A DNA stretch of 64,000 nt from positions 3,783,874-3,847,873 of the forward strand of contig VXAI01000021.1 in NCBI GenBank assembly GCA_013399305.1, in the 5' to 3' direction. The position numbers and the translations under genes were made by a program. Positions 12,360 through 26,400 of this stretch are shown piece by piece. Every line of letters starts with the position of its first letter. The first letter of the stretch is position 1. The DNA comes from Rostratula benghalensis. Taxonomy: Eukaryota; Chordata; Aves; Charadriiformes; Rostratulidae. The notes beneath the pieces were generated by a model. It had not been told where the DNA came from. It ran no database searches and worked only from the letters and a program-made list of their open reading frames with translations.

Positions 12360-12640
12360 TATTTAATGTAATTGCAGGAAATAATTTATTGGCTGATTAA
12401 GACTGAGGGCCCAGCCTTCCTTAAGAAAACAGTCCCTTACAAACCAGCCTTTAAAGCCAACTCATAGCTTTGGACAGATTCAGCCTATTTTTGCAGCTGC
12501 AGAGTTGTGTTTAATTAGGATTGTGCACTATTATTCATTGGTGCAGTTTGTAGTTGAAATTATTCTTAAGAGACATTTTCATTTCTAGTTTTGTGTCATG
12601 ATTAATTTATGGTGAAGAAACAGCCATAGCTATTGCTTTT
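12360..12640. promoter_or_regulatory. Candidate conserved non-coding element
   Basis: The stretch has higher complexity than its surroundings and contains homeodomain-like TTTAATTAGG (about 12510-12519), GATTAATTTA (about 12600) and a GCAGCTGCAG E-box (about 12495-12504). There is no open frame of note. It looks like constrained SOX6 intron sequence, but conservation could not be tested. Confidence 0.25.
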
Positions 12641-14613
12641 CACAGAAGCTCGTTCAGTTTGAAACAGGAATGAGATCTGTTGAGAAGGTGAAAAAAGGAA
12701 AATCTTTTACTGTGACTTTGAGTTTTCATGTCTCATTTTCAAATTGCATAGAGCGTGGACTTATATTTTCATGTGAGTGATTACATTAACATGACTATTT
12801 TAATGAGAAAATGGAATGTAAACCTTATATTTTATCTTGGATCATAGTAATTATGAACCAGAACCTTTTGAAGTATGTACAATAATGCTGGTTGCTGAAC
12901 TCTTGGCATGTTCCCTGTAGCATCAACACAAATTCTTTAGCGTCGTAAGAATGTAATACATGGTTTAAATTCCTCAGTTCTGCTTATTGGCAACGTTAAT
13001 AGCAGACTCCCACTTACACTTAGGCTCCCCTACAGAAAACGCAAACCTTTTTTTCCCCACCAGCATTGAGTTGAAGAGGCAGGATTATCTCTATTTACAG
13101 AATAGTTTTTCTAAATAGGTATCACTGTTTTAATATGTTTGAAAGCACTTCAAAGCTTGTAATACTTTCATATAGAACTGTACATAATTAGATTAGTTGA
13201 TCCTATATTAATTTTTTTTTCACTGTAGGATACTAAATCTGAACTCGCTCATTAATTGTGAGAAATTTAGCATTAGCTGTTAAGTCCTATGTGAAACACA
13301 GGCTGCTACATAAAAACTACTGTTTAAATTGGAATTAACTTAATTATTTTTCTTTGCACTTGATATTTCCTTCACTGTAATATTCATGAAAGCATGTGAC
13401 AGATTTGTAAATTTAACTGTTAGTCTCAGATTTCCAGACCCTTTAATCAGTATTTATTTGTCTGTAGAAACAGTACTAGCAAGTTAATGATTTGCTAATT
13501 TGAAAAATGCTCATGTGGTTTCCTATGTTAACTGATTTGTGCATTTTTAAAGAAATGGTATGAAATCAATTATTGTTAAAAAGCAATTAAGGTGAAGATC
13601 GTATTCCTTAGTTTCTCAGCAATTTCAGTGTCAAGGATATTCTAAAGTTACTAAAACCTGGGAAAATGGCTAATATATTTTAGCTGTCTTCTTTCAGGTT
13701 TATTAATGATTGTTTTAACAGTTGCAGTTAATCTTATTAGAAACTTTAAACAAAGTGTTTTCAGATTTTGAGTTGAAGTCAGTTATATTTTCATCTAAGT
13801 GCAGAAACTGTGGTGAAAGCTGTGTTTGCATACGAGATGGTAGTAAGAGGCCATTATTAGGAAAAGACATTTAACATAAATCAATGCATTTATTCATTAC
13901 ACTTTTAAGTAATTTAAAGTAATTTGTTGAGCTGTATCCTGTACTTGGTGCCTTATATGAAATGAAACATAATTATTTTAGATTTTAGTTCACACTGTAA
14001 AAGATTACTCAGATATTATCCATCCATTCCATAAATTGTTCAGCTCTTGAACACTTTTCACATGAATGTCTCGAAACACTTTCCGAAAGGTAAAATCGGA
14101 TAAAACCTGTAAAAACAGGTTAAGAGCACATGCAACTTTAAGCAAATAGCAAAAGGACTGACTTAGCAGAATTTGAAATGGTTTTGAAAATTCTCATCTG
14201 TGTAGAAAACATCTCCTGATTGCAAGGAAAAGCTTGCTTAGGAAAGCACGATGGACTCTCCCATGTGAATGTTTGCTTATAATCTTCAGGTTGCTCATGG
14301 GATTAAGAGTCTGAAGACTTGAATTCTTATGCAAAATAAACATGAAAATACCAATAAATTCACTATTTTCTTATGGCCGGAGAAAATTATATTGTTTGAC
14401 AAGTCCAAATGAATAGAATGACACCATATGACGTTACCCTGACCTTGACTTGGCATCATTGAATACTTTATCATAGTTTTTTGGATCCAGGTCCCTCAAA
14501 CCTACACTTCTTAGGGTACTTTTGTTGACTGCATATGATTAATTTTTAACTGTTATAGGCAAGTGTGGTGTGTTTAGAGGACTGTTTTGAGCCTGCATTT
14601 TTTTTTTCATTTA

Positions 14614-14657
14614 ACACAAATGTTTTCTTTTTGTCTGCTTTTCTTGTTATGTAGAAG
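14614..14657 (+). promoter_or_regulatory. SOX6: Splice acceptor of SOX6 first coding exon, tandem NAGNAG
   Basis: A pyrimidine-rich run (about 14621-14650) leads to TAGAAG at 14652-14657. Either AG could serve, giving an exon start at 14655 or 14658. A TTAAC branch-site candidate has its A at 14614, 41 bases before the first possible exon base. The start codon follows at 14659, so the choice affects only the last bases of the 5' UTR. Confidence 0.85.
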
Positions 14658-14658
14658 T

Positions 14659-14898
14659 ATGTCTTCCAAGCAAGCTACCTCTCCATTTGCATGTGCAGCT
14701 GATGGAGAGGAAACAATGACCCAGGACTTAGCATCACGAGACAAGGAAGAGGGTAACAGTGATCAGCATGCGACCTCCCATCTGCCTCTGCATAATGTAA
14801 TGCACAACAAACCTCACTCTGAGGAGCTACCAACTCTGGTCACAACCATCCAACAAGATCCCGAGTGGGATGGAGTCATCTCAGCCCAACACAGAATG
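14659..14898 (+). CDS. SOX6: SOX6 first coding exon (residues 1-80, N-terminus)
   Basis: This exon encodes the first 80 residues of SOX6, a SoxD-family nuclear HMG-box transcription factor that acts in chondrogenesis, erythroid and muscle fibre-type control and neural development. The translation opens [18 protein letters not shown] and continues through [19 protein letters not shown] and [10 protein letters not shown] to HRM, which I recognise as the SOX6 N-terminus. The exon itself starts at 14655 or 14658, so only one to four bases of 5' UTR lie here. The start is set by this known N-terminus. An upstream in-frame ATG at 14587 lies in the intron, before the acceptor. The coding part is 240 bases and ends on a codon boundary (phase 0) at a GTGAGT donor. 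No folded domain lies in this segment; it is acidic and probably disordered. SOX5 is the nearest alternative, but the N-terminus fits SOX6. Confidence 0.97.
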
Positions 14899-14904
14899 GT
14901 GAGT
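14899..14904 (+). promoter_or_regulatory. SOX6: Splice donor GTGAGT after SOX6 first coding exon
   Basis: The exon ends in AATG and is followed by GTGAGT, a near-consensus U1 site. Reading past it gives 10 intron codons and a stop at 14929-14931, consistent with the end of coding sequence here. Confidence 0.95.
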
Positions 14905-17900
14905 TTCACAGTTCTCACAGGGGCTTTCTAAATTAGTATTATAAAAGTCTATTCACTTTCATTTTGAAAGACATGTTCAGTGCAATCCTTTATGGGTGTA
15001 AAGCTTTTTAAATGTTAAAGTGTCAGTGTTAGTAATACATCAACATCAATATGGTGTAATTGTAAATTACAGTTGTATAATCTTCTTAAGTATACAGGTC
15101 TATATGAATGAGGTCATTTGATGAGTTCACCTTCTGAAAGGAAATGCATCTATTTATCATGTTTTCATTCATACTTTGATTTATGTCATAACCTTTCTAG
15201 CTCATATATCCAAGCATTAATTTCTGACAGGAGGATGTAGCTCACAACTGTTTGTCATCGGCAAAGTGTTGTCCTGAAGGAAGAAACTTTAATGTATTTT
15301 TCCTTTTACTTGTGTCTCAGAAATAGAACCCACCAAATCTAGAGTATTACAGTTTTACACAACAAAGAAGCTGGCATTTTAGGTAACACAAACATTCTGG
15401 TCTATTAATGGGAAATTACAACTTTTTGTGGAGCAAAAAGGTGTTTATGAGTAACTATGTCATGCTTTTCTTGTCTAGATCACCAGTTTGTATATAAACA
15501 ATGTTAGCACTGATCGGAATTATTATCTACATTCTCTTCTGTAGCCTGTTGTAATTCTGTCTCTGCCTCCCCAAAACTCTGTAATAAATGGGCAGACTGA
15601 ATGAAGACTGAATGGCTGTAGCATCTCAGTCAATTTATTTTCTGTGCACGTGTTCCTCAGGAACAGAATTAGGGTATGTGGTGCAACCAGGTGTTTGTAG
15701 ATTTAGAACATCATAATTCCAGACTCTATAAAGTGACTTTCACAGAAGTTAAATTAATACAGTTAGTTTAAAAAGAAAACCTTGCCTTTTCATGATTTTT
15801 ATTAAATGTCTATGAGTGGAATTTTTTGCGTCAAGTCTTCACTTTTTTTTCATCAGGAATCAGCAGCTTTCAATAAAATTAAAAAACAAATGTAGAATTA
15901 TTTTTTACATCACTAATAATAAGGAACTTATTTCAAATTTAACTAGAAATAATAATTCTAATGCATTAATCAATGTAGATGCTGGAATTCTTCATGCTTA
16001 TTGAGATGTGTGGAGTTAATTAAATAATAAAATTACAATAATATATATTTTGTTAATATAGTGGGGTTTTTTCTTTCTAAAATTCAATTAATTCAAAAGA
16101 TCAAACCAAACCAGAAAAATACTACCTAATCTGTAATTCACAATTTAACCAATTGCACAACTTTCTATCAGCCCTAGAGCATTCCTAAGTATTTGGTCAA
16201 CTGTCATGAGGAAGGCAAAATTTCAACTGTGAAAATGGCTTTAAAGAAAAATAATTATAGGTCAATAATTGGGCAAGGTCAGTTGTATGTATGGCTTCTA
16301 TGCAGAATTCTCAGATGGAACCTCATTTTAGATGGAGAGTCACTCTTTTGTCCAAGTGATGTGAGAAACACATCAGAATTATTTAAAATTCTATGTTATC
16401 AGGAAAAGCTGAATGCAGACTAGAAAGTATTGATCAAGTTTGTTGATGGCAAAAATAAATCTGTGAATTCATCAGCTACTTTCTTGTTCATTCAGAGGCA
16501 TCTGCACTCTTGGAATTTTGGTCTTAGGGAACCAGCAACATTGATAAAATTACTCTGTGTCCCAGAGAGAAAGGAACTCCTAGCCTCTAGGAGTCCCTCA
16601 AAGCATTTGTTTTTGCTTCACGCTGTTCCTTGGACCTGGAGCAATGCTTATGCCAAAATGATAGAAACCCTTGCAGTATGATCAGTTGTACTCTAAAGTA
16701 GGTTTACACTTACAGCAAGGGAGTGCAATCTGTTTTCCTTCTTCATGCTGCACTATCATGTTGATGCTTGCTGTACCTCTGGACAGGCATGAATCAATAC
16801 CCTGCCTATCATGTTTCAGAACAGGTGCATAAACTTTGCTTGAGTGACTTAGCACTCTGGTTTTCCTCTCTCCTCCTTCCACTAAGTATTCCATCATACA
16901 TGTAGACGAATGTCCTGAAAATCGTTAGGAGTTTCTGCAACTCCCATGGGTTGAATCCGGTGGTGGATGCATGTCATCCTTATTTAGGTAGCACTCAGCT
17001 AAATCAAACAAATTTTTTGCCTGGCTGAAAGTTGGGTATAATTTACAAGGCTTGCCTAGAAGCAAAACCTGAAGTTCTAAAGCATGCTCTTTGGTTGCAC
17101 TTAAAAGAGGTCTAAAATGTATAGGGCAAGTTCCCAGTGTATTTGCAGTTTAGGTGAGTGAGATGACTAGTTAGATCACAGGTGCAGTGGTGAAATTTTT
17201 TTTTGCTCCTTGAGGGACTGTCATTTAGGATAACTTGCTTGACTTTTTAATTTTTTTTTTTTCTCCCTTATTGATGTCCTTCATGAGCAAACCATTAAGC
17301 CTCGATTCACTGCATAAAGTTTCTCTGAAAGATCTCAGTCTCCAAGCAGGCATCATCACTATTGCTAAGAAAGAATTCAGAGGTGCCTGCAATTTTCCCG
17401 ATGAAAGCAATTTAATATTCCTTTAAGGGAGGATAGGAGTCTCTATCCAGAGAGACAAATTCCAGAAGGTGGGTTGGGCAATTTTGAGATAGGTGCTGTG
17501 GTAGTGACCACTTTTCTACTTAATAAAGCCAAATTCCCGGAAGGTAAGTGCTTTCTGACCTTTCCCAGATGGATCCTTTGAAAGCAGATTTGAAGAAGCA
17601 TCTGCTCATACTGTTTACACTTAAAGACAGTAGTGCTGTCATTAAAATGCATCAATAATGTGTTTTGTGTGGTTATAAGACAGTAAATCCAAAGAATGCT
17701 GTGTTGACATATGGGGAGGAAAAAAAAATATCTTTTTTATGTGATATCTGTTTAAGGGCACAATCCTGCATTGTTTATGCCCTTAAGACTATTAAGTGCT
17801 TCACTGGATTTTGTGAGAGCACACAGTATACATCGTAACATGCTACAAGGGCCATATAGATCTTAAGTGAAAAGAAGATACTGTAGAAGGGCAATTTGAC

Positions 17901-20423
17901 TGAAAAAAAGACAGTTAAGGTATGCAGCACTTTCTGTAACGTTAAGATACCTCAAACTACATTGTGTATTATCATAAAAAAAGCACACTGGCTAGAAATG
18001 TTTTCAAACTTTCACTCCCTTTTGATATCAGGCATTGCTTTCCACTGGGTCCTTTGTGTATTCTGAATGTCTGGAAGCCAAAATATTTTGTTTTAACTCC
18101 CACTCTATAGTATTTCCCAGCTGTGTACTTATATGGTGTAATAAAAGGATTTAACAAATGGGAAATAGCAGCTGCATTTGGAAATTCCCTTTGTGCTGCC
18201 TTTTCATTTGACAGATTCAGCAATGTGTAGCAACTGTAACGTCAGACCTGTAATGACTTACACTGCAAGTATCGTATCACCAGCCAATTTGATGCTACAG
18301 GGGGGAGAAAATAAAACAACTGAAAGCTTTCTGTGATTTCGTATTGCTGAGCTGAAAGCATTATATCTATAATACTAACTGTAATTTAATATAAAAGTAC
18401 CTGGACATTCAGGTATTTATTGCTGCCTGTACTTGTACTAGAAAATAAAATCTATTTCAGGGTAAGAACATATCTGTTCTTCAGTAAACTGCAGGGAAGA
18501 GGGCAAAGTCGTTCTAAGATACTGAAAAAAGTATACTGCTTCCTCCCATAGTCAGAAAACAGCATGCAAGAAGTACAGCCAAATTTTAGATTGCATCCAA
18601 AGCCTGGCTTTCATGGGGCAACAGATTTAGAGATTAAGGGTGTGTGTGTGTTTGTGAACCAACAATACTTACTTTTGCTAAATTTAATAGTAACTGAATT
18701 GTTGTATCCCAATAATATATTTACTAGTGAATATATAACGAAATGGAGAATGATAATTTGTGGTTTGTTCACTGGGGAACCAGGAATGGTCTCCATCTTC
18801 ATATAGAGCCCTGCACATCTTGTGAGGTAAATTACAGAGGTTTTTGTTTTTGCTCTGATGTATCAGGAGAAAACAATGCCAACAAGAAGATACAAAATTA
18901 GATTAACAAGTCACCTGATCTTGTTTGAGGAGTGGGATGGTGCATTCCTATGTCTGTAAAGGCTAGATGTGGGCCTCATGAACAATAAATTTGAGCAGCT
19001 TTAACCTAAAAAAGTCTGGAATCTTTCTCCAAATTGCAGAAATACTACCCCCATCAGTAAAAAGAGAGAAGCAAATTCTGTTCCCATCCATAATGACAAT
19101 CCAGTAACAGAAAGGGTTTCTGAAGAACTTATAGGCACTGTGTTGATCACTGTGCATGATGATGTATCACTGTGATGGTCACTGTACTCTTTTTCTTTTC
19201 CCACTGATGTTCCTCCCTGGCCCACTACCATAGGAGGGATACAGACAGCATGTGAATGCACAGAACAAGGGTGACTGCATCTTTTTGCTCTACTGTTACT
19301 TGGAATGACACAGTGAGAGACTGGTACAGGAAACCACAGCAGCAAGTCAAGTCTAGAGGATGGGTGTTATTTCCCTGTGACTGAGGAAAAACAAATACAC
19401 ATACTAATACAAGTTAATTACCTCCAAATATATGCTACATTTCCCTATACATTTAGTAACATCATCCAAAGACCACTTGGATTTAGAAATGAAATGTATC
19501 TCCTTGGATTTTATCTGAAATGGTAGCATCAAAATATACTTCACAATTATGTCAAGTCTCTGTCTTTTGTTGACTTGCCAAGAGAGTGAAAGGCTTGCTA
19601 CCTTTCCACTGTGTCTGCACGTATGTCTCAGCAATGCTGCTGGCAGATTTGTGCATGCAGCAGAAGTGAAGATCTCTTAATGCCACGTGTGTTTGTTCTT
19701 TTAAAAAACATTTTAAATCACCAAATATAATTTTAACTTTAGATAGCTTTTGCAAAACTACTGGCATTAGAAAAGCAGAAATAGGTGGTATCCTGAAGGT
19801 CTTAATGTTTCAGTGCTTACTGTCTCTGCATAAGACAAGCACAATCCTGTCACTCCCCCCTTCCTTGTTATTGACGTCTCTTGTTGAAAGTTCTTCCTTT
19901 TAAGGAAAATAAACTCAGGTTTTTAGGAAAGATCAGTGAAAAACATTTACACATGCTAAACGCTGTGGATTTGTTGTTATATAAATTCATGGCTTCAAAT
20001 TCTCAAAAGTTATAGATACAATTACATGTTTTGAAAATTTATTTTTAGTTCATTTACAGGCTGGATACGAGCATGTAAAATGCATCAAATATAAATGCCC
20101 TAAGCTCTAGCAATTCTGTGTCTGCTAAATTGCTCATGCAGCTGTTATTTACATGTACAAATCTGAGTTTTGTGATGATCGAAAGCATTTCTACTGTGCT
20201 TGTGATATTATTTCTGCATTCCAGGTATTGCACCAGAATTTTTATCTAACTAGAGGGATAAATACCTTCATATTTAATTGCATGGGTGCAAAGTTTTGGC
20301 TGAAACTAATGAGTATGGCAGAAGCAGTTGATATGATAGTTCATTTTTCCATAAAATGTAATAAATGCATTGCAGTAAAGATTGAATTAAAAAAAAAAAA
20401 AATTGATTCAAAAAACATCTTGG

Positions 20424-20480
20424 TATGTGCTTAACTTGACTTTATTAGGAACACCAACCGGTATAATGTTAAGCACATGT
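20424..20480. mobile_element. Short palindromic relic, same arm as 9324-9434
   Basis: ATGTGCTTAAC at 20425-20435 is repeated in exact inverse (GTTAAGCACAT) at 20468-20478, separated by 32 bases. The arm shares TGTGCTTAAC with the palindromic element at 9324-9434, so this is probably a shrunken copy of the same family. Confidence 0.5.
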
Positions 20481-23400
20481 CTAAAGGTTTGAAAGATTAG
20501 TGACTTAGTTTTACTGGGTTTAGTGTAAAATGTTGTTTACATTTCATATTAAAAATAATAAAGCAGTTCCCTAAAAGTGTGCAGAATAATGTGCTTAATG
20601 GGAGTGGTGAAATACAAAATTGACCTTATTTGAAGACAAATCAAGCAATGGCTCTTTTTGGCACACCTGTCATATTTGTATTATTTTCATTTTGATGCTG
20701 TTCAATTTTTTTTTTTCAAATGCAGAGTCTATTTTAAACCTTTGCCTATATTCTAGGGTGAACTGTGTTTAAGTATAATTAATCATCACCTGAATTCTTT
20801 GCAAAAAATTTGTAGTTTATGTTCATTTAAACATGTAGTCATTTTATTCTTTTCTCTTATTTTATCATTCCCTGTTTATTATAAAGCAATTTCTGAAAAG
20901 TTTTTAATTCACGTTTGTATATTGACGTGATTTTTTTTTTCAAAAGTAGAAGCATTAACATGCTCTAAATTGTTAATTTTTTTTTTTCCTTGGGCAAGAA
21001 GGAATCAGGTATGCATGTTGATTAACACACTCCAGTCATTAACATGTGATTATGTGGGCTGCATATTGAGCACCTGCCAAAAGATAAAATCCAGCACTTT
21101 ACTACATCTGTGCAAAGACTTTTTGCATTTCTTTTGTACTTTGACAGCTCAAGAAAAACAGACTTTGGTATCTTTGTTCAGCATAATAAAGCTGTGTACA
21201 TAAAATGTCTTCGTGGAGGAAGGAAAGATACTACATATATTTATTTTAATCTTTGAGACCATGAAAAATCCAACGACTGAAACTTACACAGCGCCAAGTG
21301 TAATATGAACCTCCTAATGTACGGTATCACTGACATTCATATACAGTTTACAACATTCCTATGTGTTTATAAGGATTATCTGTTCTGGGATTCAGCCAAT
21401 GTTATTGTAATTCACAACAGTTTTATGTGATACCTTTATGTCTCATAAATGTCTTGTTTTTATTTCAATCTTCCAAAGTTTCATCAGTGTTTACCTTAAA
21501 GAAATACAAGTACTCTATGCAGCAGGCTGGTTTCCTGCATGCATTCCTCTGCAAATACATAAAGCATGTAATACATGTCATGTAACTATACACAGAGAAG
21601 TATTTCCATGTGCATTTGATATTGCTAAAACCATCATCAATACAAATTTTATTTTGATGTTTACAATGGGTCTAGTTGTGAGTCGGACAACAAAGACGAC
21701 CTAATGGAAGTTGGATGTATACAAAGTGGTCTGCAATATCAGAGCCACACAATCCTTCTTTTATTTATCAGCTTCTGACAAGCATACGTCACAAAATACA
21801 TGTCTTTATTTATCCAAAATATAAACAGTGCTAATCAGCTGGGACTGATCACAATACTTCTTCAGTTTAGATGAAAATGTAAGTCTAAATACTCGTTCTG
21901 TAAATGGTTGTCCATTCCTTTTTCCTTAATGATAGCATTTAACCAAAGTCCAGGGCATAAAGTCTCAATATTGTTGTATTTATTACCAAATCTAAACACA
22001 GGGAGTTAGGATATATGGTATTTGGATAATTAATGAAATCCTTAGCATCTAACTCCCACAAAAGCACACAAGAGTTTATGCATATCATTTGTGGGTGAGT
22101 TGGTTGACATTGGTCATTGTATTTAAGAATTTTGAGGTAATTTTATATTCTGGAATGGAGCAAAATGCCTGTGAACATTTCTCACAGATTTTCCCCTTTG
22201 TATAGAGAAGGATTTAAATTACATAGTTGAAAAATTTCAACCTTCTGAAATCTCTCTGCCTAAAAGCTAGTGTGCCTGGATTTATTTGGTTTGCTCCAAC
22301 AATTGAACATGAAGGAATTGCTGCAATTAAGAGGTTATGTTTTACATCCAACAAAAAATTCCTGCCTATTCCTTCCAAACAGATACCTAGTCTTGCAGTG
22401 GTGTATTCATAAGGTCATATTCATATCACATATGTCTATTATATCTTCTCAACCTTTGATTGAAACTAAAGTTATTTTCCTCTTTTTCTTCTTCATTTAG
22501 CATATTATTTCTTGGCATAGAGCTAGTGCTTACAATTGGATTGTTTCTTCTTGAGGTTTTTAGATGTGTATAAAAGATGAACTACAAGCACTTTATAGAT
22601 TGTATTCAGCCTATACTTTGGCTGTGAAATCAGGGTAAGTTTTATCAGCGTAAATGCCGAGATAAAGACTCGAGGTTTTATTCCATTACTTGCCATTTGC
22701 CCTCCCACTAGCATAATTTGCTGAGACTTTACAAATGACATTCTCTCAATAGCTCATAGCAATCATTCTCAAGCTTTGGATTTAAATAACTCTTTCTTAA
22801 TAAAACTTTTGTTTTTGTTTTAATCGGATGAGAATTGGAAATGATCACTTAGATTTTTTAATTTCTCTTAATTCTATTTAATTAAATTCCTCAAAATGGG
22901 AGACCTTATTTAATGTAGTGATTGGAAATGATTTTGTAAACATTTGCTTTCATTATATGTTAACTCCAGACTAGTTCCAAGTGCCAGCATGCCTCTAGTA
23001 CTTGGAATCAAAACCACTCTGGATATCCAACTTTCCTGGGGTGTTTACATGTGTCCCATTCAATGCAGACACAGATAAATATCCCTTTATAACAGAAAAG
23101 CCTCATCCACATGGAAATAAGCAATTCATCTAACTCATTTTATGTTAGTAATATTTGCTTTCTACTTCTTCTTGGCCACTCATCCTGTGATTTCAGTTGA
23201 ACTCTTACAGAAACAGTTTTCTCTCTAGCTATTGAGTAGGACTGCAGTCATCAACTTATAAAGTTGATGGTAGTTATTCTTAAATTGCTAACTAACACCG
23301 TGACCCTCATTTTGTACAGCTCACAGTTCCAGTTCCTGAGTTTTTGTCTTTTCTCACCTTCAGGGAGCTGCTCCCTGAAGCTGATAGGTGGGAACTATCC

Positions 23401-26400
23401 TCCCCACATGAAACATAGATGCCACTATAAAGGAGTTGCAATGTCTCCTTATTAAAATCGACAGCCTCGTGCACTCCTTTCTTCTGAGCCTCCCAACCAA
23501 AGAATACACTTCACCAGACTGTTGGTCTGGCCTTAACCCTTATGAGGATCCCAAAGAGAGATCTGTCCAGATCTTTGCTCATGGTTGTGGAGTCCCCAGA
23601 CTGAGATGTTGCTTCTCAGCTCCCAAATGCAATCCCTGTATATTGTACTTTCTCCATTCAGAGGAATGAAGAAGAATATCAAATCTGGGTTTTAACCTAC
23701 AATCTTTCACCAACAGAACTGTCACTTTGTGTATGTTTGCTCTATTTTGTAAGTGAAAGGGCTTCATAAAAATTGACACAAGTTGGCTCATGATTCGATT
23801 GGAGATATTGCTGTAAACATTAGCTTCCTGAGATGAAAAATTCTGGGTCAACTTTCAATACCCTTATTTACATCACTTATAGCAGTACTCCCTCATTTAT
23901 CCTGTTAAAACCAGTGAGACCACTGATGGGTAAATGAACTGCTTCAATTGTTAGAATCTGCATACACAAGAAAATAAATTTTTTACACAAAAAATAAAAT
24001 TATGATTATTTTTTCATTTTTTTTCACCAGAAACATCAAAGAATCTATAAGGATTTTCCTCCCTTTGTACAGAAACTAAGTATCTCTCATTTTGAAGAAT
24101 TTTGCCAATGTAATTTGTGAAATTTAGTGAACATACAAGCTAACAGATAATTTTTGCAGTGTAAGAGACATGCTGAAATATCTATACATATTGCCTTACT
24201 GTAATAATTTTGAAGGAATCACTATGGAGTGTGAAGAAAATACCATGTATGTAGTCACAAAGAGCTCCCCTTTTTATTATACCAAGCCTTAGTTGGTAAT
24301 TATTCAGACTTGTCTGCTGTTAGCAAAACTATATTTGAACTGTTCACAGCAACTCTAAAAGGGATGGCCAACAGGCCACTCATTGTTTACACCAGGCAGC
24401 CTGTAAAGCTGATGAGACTAAGGACACTGGTTTTGAACTACATGTGTTTATAGCAATCTTCGATAGGTGGTCCCTTTAACATGGAAAAGGCCAAGGATAG
24501 ACCTATGAAAGGAATTACCATATTGTACTGGAAATCTTAATGTTGTTTTCTCATTGACAAGTGAGTAGGTAGGGGTTTATGGGATAAGTAAGGGTATGAT
24601 TTCATGCACAGGCTACCTACCCCTGAGTGAGCCATGCATAGTGTTTCAGTATTCATGCCTTGCTAATTTCTGGTTTTCCAGCTTTTTGCATCTATTTATT
24701 TTTCTCCATTTTGTCCACTTTGAAACCTAATTCTTGAATTTTAACGGCTATATATAGATATCTAATCTGTTAAAATCGGAACATTTTGTCAAAACAATAT
24801 GTGCAGTGAGTTGAATGAACTGTAATAAGATTTTGTCTGTGCAATGGCTGGCAAGGAAAAGTATACAGGAAAAAAGCCCTTTATTTACCTTTATTAAAAA
24901 CCAACACTTCAAAAATAGACTCAATTTTGTCCCTCTTGTATAGTAAGCAGCTGGAATAGTGATCCAGACTAAGTTTCTGTCTTCAGGTATTGGGTACTAA
25001 GATTTTCATATATGATGTTCTTCAAGCAGTCAGATTTATGCCTAATTTTGTGTAATAAGCTGTTGTCAAATTTTACTGATTGCCAATTATTAAGGGCTAG
25101 CCTGGAAATGCCATAATTTTGGTTGGCAAAAATCCCTCTGCAGTATCCTTGTGTATTCTGGTATGGATGTAATTGTTCTGCAACTGTCCTCTATTAGTAT
25201 GTGAATGGGAGGATTTATAAGTCTAGCAAAGGTATGGTGGGATCCTGAGCAGTCTGCACCAGATGTCACTTTGGATAAATCTGAAAAGAAACCCACTTTG
25301 CTGTGTTATCTGTAATAAGCAATACTTCTACCTAACACGTATGGCTAGGACCGAATTCAAAATTGTACGCATATATATCTTCCTTAAATTTCTTCTTTTA
25401 TAAGAACTCCATTCTTCTTGAAAGTAAAATATGCTTCTGAAGGGCATAAGATTTTGGTATTTAAGATTAATATGTCGGTGTAGTTCTATTCCTTGACTGC
25501 AAATCGAACTAATCCTAACATAGTCCAGATTAAAAATGTGTAGGGTTTACTGTGAGCAAATTTAATCAATGTTGGAGGAAGATGCATGCTCTATGTTAGA
25601 TCTTTTGTCCATAGACTGAAAGTTTGCTATTTATCTTATTATAAGATATTTTTCTTCCCCCACACCCCTCTTACATGGAAATCACTGAAATCAGTAGGAG
25701 TAGCACACCTTTCAAAAAGTCCATCATGTGTTGAAGATATTTCACGTTTAGACTTAAAATGCCATTTTAGAGAAATACATGAATTTTAAATCAGAGAATT
25801 CAGGGATGTGTCAGTTGCCTAGTGTATTATGTAGCTCTTGGATGAATTTGGCCACCAGACTATGTCCAGATACATTAACTAGATATTCATATCAGTCATA
25901 TTCTCTTGCCCGTTCTCTTATTATCAATTATGCTGAGAAAAGTGGATTTACACAAAGAATTTTCATCAGTGCTGATGGATTGCACAGCTGGATTTTGCAA
26001 AATGAAAACATGTCAGTTGATCTTTGCTAGGCACTTGTCTGTACCTCTTCTTCCACAAAAAAATACTTTTAAGAGCATCCTTTCTTTCATCTTTTCAGGT
26101 CAAATGAACTGGGGTTTCCTCATTCTGTAAAAGTTTCATTAAGTTTCTCAAGGACAGACTCTTTTTCATTATTTCATTATTCAAAAGAACCAGGTTGCCT
26201 TTCCTAACCATTGATTTATTTTCTTGTTCTATGATAAGAAATGGTGATCCTTTTCCATTCTGGACTTCAGGTTTTCTAGTGAGAGCAGAGGTTATGTATT
26301 AGAGCAAGAAGACTAACAAACAACTTGTGGAGATGATATAGCTCTTCTCCCAGATAATACATGTGATCCACTAGTCTCTTTTCAGGGGGTACCTGGGCCA

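Larger units (their letters stand above)
1..14654 (+). other. SOX6: SOX6 intron upstream of the start-codon exon (5' partial)
   Basis: Known SOX6 genes have one or more non-coding 5' exons before the exon with the start codon, so this 14.6 kb is inferred to be intron; its donor is outside the window. No other gene was recognised on either strand. It holds a CR1 3' end (752-837), poly-T runs (207-221, 2483-2505), a G-run cluster (6624-6646), two old palindromic elements (9324-9434, 9537-9700), a small hairpin (10945-10968) and motif-rich stretches at 11500-11720 and 12360-12640. An unspliced alternative first exon cannot be excluded, but I saw no CpG island or promoter. Confidence 0.8.

Noticed and set aside
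14587..14658. In-frame ATG and 24 codons upstream of the SOX6 start
   Set aside because: This segment is the polypyrimidine tract and acceptor region of the intron; the translation is a run of Phe and Leu.
16940..16970. GGGTTGAATCC resembling a tRNA T-arm
   Set aside because: No matching acceptor stem, D-arm or anticodon arm upstream.
19001..19345. 114-codon minus-strand frame
   Set aside because: No recognisable domain or splice structure; a second shorter frame overlaps it. Chance is the simplest reading.
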